A DNA stretch of 64,000 bases, taken from assembly GCF_963378075.1 (NCBI RefSeq), contig NZ_OY726394.1, forward strand, positions 3,410,001-3,474,000. The letters run 5' to 3'. The notes below the pieces were generated by a model. That model was not told where the DNA came from, did no database searches, and was given only the letters and a program-made list of their open reading frames with translations. A program made the translations under genes and the position numbers. Source of the stretch: Mycolicibacter sp. MU0083. GTDB lineage: Bacteria; Actinomycetota; Actinomycetes; Mycobacteriales; Mycobacteriaceae. The stretch's first letter is position 1. Each line of letters begins with the position of its first letter. Shown here one piece after another: positions 60,225 to 64,000 of the stretch.

Positions 60225-61582
60225 CGATCGTTTCCTGTCGGGATCTCCTGGGGCGCACCGGTACCCATGTACTTCGACAACTGGTGGTGCAGGTTGACGA
60301 TGGCGCGCTCGCGGTACGGGTTGGGCTTGGCTCCGGGATAGCCCAGCGATTTCATTCCCTGCTGCACCGCGGCCATGTTGGAGAAGTCCTGCGGCAGCAC
60401 CGAGCGCCAGCCCGGGTCGCCGACCGGCGTGTACTCCCATTCCGTCTGCGGCTCTTCACCTTTGGGGAACAGTTCGAACACCGAGACCTCGAAGATGCAT
60501 TTGTCCGGGTTGTAGCTGGGATGCGGCCGCGCGCTGTAGCACAGCGCACTGGTGAGCCCTTGGCCGATCTGGAAGTTCGGGAAGAGCTGCCACGCGGTGC
60601 CGGCCTCGCCGAGCACGTCGGCGGGAATCGTCGGCCAGATCACGCCGCGGGCTTCGTCGTCGCGACGCGCCGAGGCCAGCCAGTGCTCCAGGACCTTGTC
60701 GGCCGGGGTGCCCTCGGGGAGTTCATCGACCAGGCGCTTGGCGGCGTTGACCAGGGTCTGCGTGGTGGTGGCGTTGGTCTCCTCCATGGTGTAGACCTGC
60801 ATCTCCGCGGTGGAGACCCGCGGATCGGCGCCACTGCCCAACCGGATCTTGGACTTGGTGGCCTCCAGGTCATCCGGCGCGTCGTAGCCGAGGTTGCTGT
60901 GCTTGCCCTGCACCTTGGCCCAGCCCTTGAATTCGCCGAACCTGTTGAATTCCGGGTGGGTGGTGTAGACGTGGTAGGTCTCGTTGAAGGCCTCCAGGGC
61001 GACCTTCCAGTTGCAGTCGAACTCCAACCAGCGGCGCCACTTGTAGCGCATGTTCTCCAACCCGAAGGCGTCCAGGATCTTCGCCGCCGGGAACAGGTAG
61101 TCGGCCAGCGGTTCGGCGTCCGGGTCCATGTTGATCCACAGCCAGCCGCCCCAGGTGTCGACGCGCACCGACCCCAGATGGGTGTTCTCGCTGGTCAGCG
61201 TGCCCTGCCAGTCGTCCTGCTCCCGGATGTGGGTGCAGGCGCCGTCGAGGCCGTAGGTCCAACCGTGGAAGCCGCAGACGAACGACTTGCGGGTGCGCGC
61301 GCAGGCGTTCTTCGCCCCGGCGGGGGTGTCGACCAGTCGTCGCCCGCGGTGCATGCACACGTTGTGGTGGGCGTGAAACTCCTCGGGTCCGCTGCGGACC
61401 ACGATGATCGAGTCGTCGAGGATGTCGTAGGTGAGGTAGGAGCCTACTTCCGGCAGATCCTCGACGCGGCCCACCTGTTGCCAGACCTTGCGCCACAACC
61501 GGTCTCGTTCGGCACGGGCGTAGCTCTCCGACGTGTAGGCCTCGATACCGATGGTCACCGGGTCGGCGAGTTCTTCACTCAT
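60221..61582 (-). CDS. Rieske non-heme iron oxygenase alpha subunit
   Basis: A 453-residue oxygenase. The cluster ligands are Cys76/His78 (NVCMHRGRRL) and Cys103/His106 (FVCGFHGWTY). The mononuclear iron region is EAFNETYHVYTTHPEF. The catalytic domain continues to the end. No small subunit is adjacent. The start overlaps the SDR stop (TGATG) and the stop overlaps the monooxygenase start. The closest reductase in the window is at 54139. Confidence 0.9.
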   Translation of the reverse strand: MSEELADPVTIGIEAYTSESYARAERDRLWRKVWQQVGRVEDLPEVGSYLTYDILDDSIIVVRSGPEEFHAHHNVCMHRGRRLVDTPAGAKNACARTRKSFVCGFHGWTYGLDGACTHIREQDDWQGTLTSENTHLGSVRVDTWGGWLWINMDPDAEPLADYLFPAAKILDAFGLENMRYKWRRWLEFDCNWKVALEAFNETYHVYTTHPEFNRFGEFKGWAKVQGKHSNLGYDAPDDLEATKSKIRLGSGADPRVSTAEMQVYTMEETNATTTQTLVNAAKRLVDELPEGTPADKVLEHWLASARRDDEARGVIWPTIPADVLGEAGTAWQLFPNFQIGQGLTSALCYSARPHPSYNPDKCIFEVSVFELFPKGEEPQTEWEYTPVGDPGWRSVLPQDFSNMAAVQQGMKSLGYPGAKPNPYRERAIVNLHHQLSKYMGTGAPQEIPTGNDR

Positions 61583-62463
61583 CAGAAGCTCCTAATCGCA
61601 GCACGGAAGGTGTCGTCCTTGAGGAACAGGGAGGTGTTGTCGCCGTCGAGGTGACTCCACTTGAGGTTGAGCCCGCCGTCGACCAGCAGGGTCTGGCCGG
61701 TGATGTAGCCGGCCAGGTCCGAGAGCAGAAAGAGGATCGGACCGGCCTGTTCCTCGGGCCGTCCGCGGCGCCCCATCGCGATCGCCCGCAGGTCACGCTC
61801 GGGATCCTCGTCGGTGTAGGTCGCCGAGGCGGCGGTGTTGGTGACACCGGGTGCCACCGCATTGACCCGGATCCCGGCGGCCGCCAACTCGACCGCCATG
61901 GTGCGGGTCATCGCGACGATCGCGGCCTTGGCGGTGCCGTAGGCGATGTGGAACGGAGCGGTGTTCATCCCGCTGATCGACGAGATCGACACGATCGAAC
62001 CGGGCGACCCGGCGGCCACGAGTTCGGCGGCGATCGCACTGCTCATGAAGAACGCGGTCTCCAGGTTCTGGGTGAAGATCTTCCGCCAGTCCGCGCGCGT
62101 CACCCGGGTGGACGGCATCCAGGTCGACGGTTCGGCGCCGCCGGCGACGTTGACCAGTCCGTAGAGCCGTCCGTCGGCGCGCCGGGCGGCGTCGAGCACC
62201 GTGGCGACACCCTCGTCGGTGGCGGAATCGGCCGCCACCGGCACCACCGGCAGGCCCCGGTCGGCCAGCGGCGCGATGTGTTCGTCGAGGTTGTCCCGCG
62301 AGCGGCTGACCGCGATCACCGTGGCACCGGCCTCGGCGGCCATCGCGGTGACCGTGGTGCCGATACCGCCGCCGCCGGCCCCCGACACCACCACGATCCG
62401 GCCGTCGAGCGCGGAGCCGCTCAACGGGCTGGGCTGACTGGAAGGAGTGGAGTGATCCGCCAT
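61582..62463 (-). CDS. short-chain dehydrogenase/reductase, first gene of the oxidative operon
   Basis: A 293-residue SDR: VVSGAGGGGIG cofactor loop, NVAGG, SISSISGM, catalytic AYGTAKAA, VAPGVTNTAAS and GYITGQTLLVDGGLNLKW, with a 25-residue C-terminal extension. ATG 62463 begins a run of six translationally coupled genes to 55167. The likely role is oxidation of a hydroxyl before or after the monooxygenase steps. Confidence 0.88.
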   Translation of the reverse strand: MADHSTPSSQPSPLSGSALDGRIVVVSGAGGGGIGTTVTAMAAEAGATVIAVSRSRDNLDEHIAPLADRGLPVVPVAADSATDEGVATVLDAARRADGRLYGLVNVAGGAEPSTWMPSTRVTRADWRKIFTQNLETAFFMSSAIAAELVAAGSPGSIVSISSISGMNTAPFHIAYGTAKAAIVAMTRTMAVELAAAGIRVNAVAPGVTNTAASATYTDEDPERDLRAIAMGRRGRPEEQAGPILFLLSDLAGYITGQTLLVDGGLNLKWSHLDGDNTSLFLKDDTFRAAIRSF

Positions 62464-62779
62464 GACCCGCTTTCACCTGGCATCGACCGCGATCCGCACC
62501 GCCGGCCGCAGCCGGATTCACGGATTTGTTCGGACAACATATGTCATTCTTCGATCTGAAGAATACTATTCCGCAGCGGCAAGCGGGGAGTCAAGGGCCG
62601 AAAGTGCCGACCCGTCGGGCTTATTGTCTGGACCAACGCGGCCGGGTGCACCGCCGCTCCGGCGTCCCGCAGCCGGCGGCGCGTCCCCGCCGGGGCCAAC
62701 GGTCGGCGATTGGAGATCGGCGTTGCAGGTGAGCTACTTTGACCACTCCCGTTGTCAGCGAAACCCCTAGGAGATGAGA
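62464..62779. promoter_or_regulatory. divergent promoter region with inverted repeats
   Basis: These 316 bases without a gene separate the - strand oxidative operon and the + strand TetR gene. They hold a perfect inverted repeat, ATTCTTC-GATCT-GAAGAAT (62546-62564), directly followed by ATTCC, so GAAGAAT-ACT-ATTC also resembles a degenerate copy of the palindrome found elsewhere. It is a good candidate site for the TetR encoded next. I see no coding sequence or RNA gene here. Confidence 0.5.
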
Positions 62780-63385
62780 GTGCCGTCCGGTCAAGGCCGA
62801 GGCCGCTGGTCCGGGGTTCCCCTGAAGGAGCGGCCGGCGCTGCGTCGCAGCGAGTTCATCGCCGCCGGCGTACAGCTGCTCGGCGACGAAGGCGGGCCCA
62901 CCCTGACCATCCGTTCGGTGTGCCGCGAGGCCAAGCTGACCGAACGCTACTTCTACGAGAGCTTCACCGACCGCGACGAATTCGTCCGCGCCGTCTACGA
63001 CGACGTGTGCACCCGCACGATGGAAGCGCTGATGACCACGCGCACGCCGCGCGAGGCCGTGGAGTGTTTCGTCGCCCTGATGGTCGACGACCCGGTGCGC
63101 GGCAGGGTGCTGCTGCTGGCACCGGAGAGCGAACCGGTCCTGACCCATTCCGGGGCGAGATGGATGCCCACCTTCATCACGATGGTGCAGCGCACCCTGA
63201 CCCAGTTCGGCGATGCGGCGGTCCAGCAGATGGTCGCGACCGGGCTGATCGGCGCGCTGACCGCGCTGTTCACCACCTACCTGGCCGGTCACCTGCAGGT
63301 CAGTCGCGCCCAGTTCATCGATTTCTGTGTCGACATGCTGCTCAGCACGCAGGCGCAACGTGAGGACGACGCCGACCGGCGCTGA
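62780..63385 (+). CDS. TetR-family transcriptional regulator
   Basis: A 201-residue TetR protein: LRRSEFIAAGVQLLGDEGGP, LTIRSVCREAKLTERYFYES forms the DNA-binding domain, and a helical C-terminal domain follows. GTG 62780 is preferred with AGGAG six bases upstream. ATG 62774 would touch the ribosome site. It diverges from the six-gene oxidative operon and may repress it, or may act on the downstream desaturase. Confidence 0.87.
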   Translation: MPSGQGRGRWSGVPLKERPALRRSEFIAAGVQLLGDEGGPTLTIRSVCREAKLTERYFYESFTDRDEFVRAVYDDVCTRTMEALMTTRTPREAVECFVALMVDDPVRGRVLLLAPESEPVLTHSGARWMPTFITMVQRTLTQFGDAAVQQMVATGLIGALTALFTTYLAGHLQVSRAQFIDFCVDMLLSTQAQREDDADRR

Positions 63386-63403
63386 AACACGCCCCGGAAA
63401 AAC

Positions 63404-63457
63404 TTGATGCTACCGACGGACACAGATATATTGCCTGCAACTAGTCGACACAGATAT
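63404..63457 (+). promoter_or_regulatory. promoter and direct repeats before desA1
   Basis: TTGATG (63404-63409) and TATATT (63427-63432) with a 17-base spacer form a strong SigA-type promoter. GACACAGATAT occurs twice, at 63419-63429 and 63447-63457, 28 bases apart, one copy overlapping the -10 element and one downstream. The repeats look like binding sites of a regulator. Confidence 0.6.
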
Positions 63458-63470
63458 CTGGGGAGCGGGC

Positions 63471-64000
63471 ATGGCACGGGAATGGACCGACCTAGAGGTA
63501 CTGCACGAGCTCGAGCCGGTCGTCGAGAACGCGGTCAACCGGCACTTCTCGATGGCCAAGGACTGGAACCCGCACGACTACGTGCCGTGGTCGGAGGGCA
63601 AGAACTACTACGCGCTCGGCGGGCAGGACTGGCACCCCGAGCAGTCGAAGCTGTCCGAGGTCGCCCGGACCGCGATGATCCAGAACCTGCTGACCGAGGA
63701 CAACCTGCCGTCGTACCACCGCGAGATCGCGATGAACTTCACCATGGACGCCCCCTGGGGCACCTGGGTCAACCGGTGGACCGCCGAGGAGAACCGGCAC
63801 GGGATCGCCCTGCGCGACTACCTGGTCGTCACGCGTAACTGCGACCCGATCGAGCTGGAGACACTGCGGATGGAGACCGTCAACCGCGGCTTCAGCCCGG
63901 GCCAGAACCACCAGGTCCAAGACGACCTGTTCGCCGAGAGCATCTTCGACTCGGTGATCTATGTCAGCTTCCAGGAGCTGGCCACCCGCATCTCGCACCG
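63471..64000 (+). CDS. desA1: acyl-[ACP] desaturase, DesA1-like (3' end outside window)
   Basis: The frame from ATG 63471 (GGGGAGC upstream) stays open to the window edge, giving 176 residues of a protein that normally has about 335. The sequence follows mycobacterial DesA1 closely: LHELEPVVENAVNRHFSMAK, NPHDYVPWSEGKNYYALGGQ, the first di-iron motif TAEENRHGIALRDYLVV and ESIFDSVIYVSFQELATRIS. DesA1 is a soluble di-iron enzyme that desaturates acyl chains for mycolic acids. It appears to be a core gene at the right border of the catabolic island. Confidence 0.88.
   Translation, partial: MAREWTDLEVLHELEPVVENAVNRHFSMAKDWNPHDYVPWSEGKNYYALGGQDWHPEQSKLSEVARTAMIQNLLTEDNLPSYHREIAMNFTMDAPWGTWVNRWTAEENRHGIALRDYLVVTRNCDPIELETLRMETVNRGFSPGQNHQVQDDLFAESIFDSVIYVSFQELATRISH

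Overview
The window is GC-rich, densely packed actinobacterial DNA. The gene content points to a mycobacterium, most likely an environmental Mycolicibacterium-type species: a six-gene mce locus with Mce-associated membrane proteins, an MmpS-like secreted protein, a mycofactocin-coupled short-chain dehydrogenase, many acyl-CoA dehydrogenases, three P450s with 3Fe-4S ferredoxins, and the start of a desA1-type acyl-ACP desaturase. I see no rRNA, tRNA, CRISPR array, transposase or integrase.

Layout. (1) 1-2.6 kb, + strand: C-terminus of a KstD-like flavoprotein, an MmpS-like secreted protein and two Mce-associated membrane proteins. (2) 16.8-2.6 kb, - strand: one long apparent operon running aldehyde dehydrogenase, CoA-transferase, OB-fold/thiolase-like protein, thiolase, mceA-F, then three small secreted proteins. 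No yrbE permease genes are present. (3) 17.0-43.9 kb: a catabolic island of P450s, ferredoxins, a NuoF-like reductase, Rieske proteins, four amidohydrolases, two alpha/beta hydrolases, a DUF35-thiolase fusion and acyl-CoA dehydrogenases. It is organised as + and - operons around short divergent promoter regions. (4) 44.1-45.9 kb: a TetR regulator and a DapB-like oxidoreductase. (5) 45.9-49.0 kb: a separate module of cytochrome-oxidase-subunit-III/IV-like proteins, two paralogous membrane proteins and a TetR with its own operators. (6) 49.0-55.1 kb: meaB, enoyl-CoA hydratase, an acyl-CoA dehydrogenase pair and an acyl-CoA ligase (-), divergent from a KshB-like reductase (+). (7) 62.5-55.2 kb, - strand: a six-gene oxidative operon (SDR, Rieske oxygenase, Baeyer-Villiger-type monooxygenase, TauD/TfdA dioxygenase, SDR, aldehyde dehydrogenase). 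(8) 62.8-64 kb, + strand: a TetR and desA1.

How the parts may work together (inference). A palindrome, GAGAAT-N3-ATTCTC, recurs in five divergent or upstream promoter regions between 22 and 54 kb, with a one-mismatch copy at 17 kb. Together these sites front the mce operon and nearly all the catabolic operons. The TetR gene at 44.1 kb sits next to one perfect copy and is the best candidate regulator. The picture is an inducible regulon that imports a hydrophobic, probably polycyclic or isoprenoid substrate through Mce proteins. Oxygenases would attack it, a ligase would activate it to a CoA thioester, and paired acyl-CoA dehydrogenases, thiolases and an aldolase-like DUF35-thiolase would shorten it. 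The canonical cholesterol ring-degradation genes (hsa cluster) are not present, so the substrate cannot be named from sequence alone.
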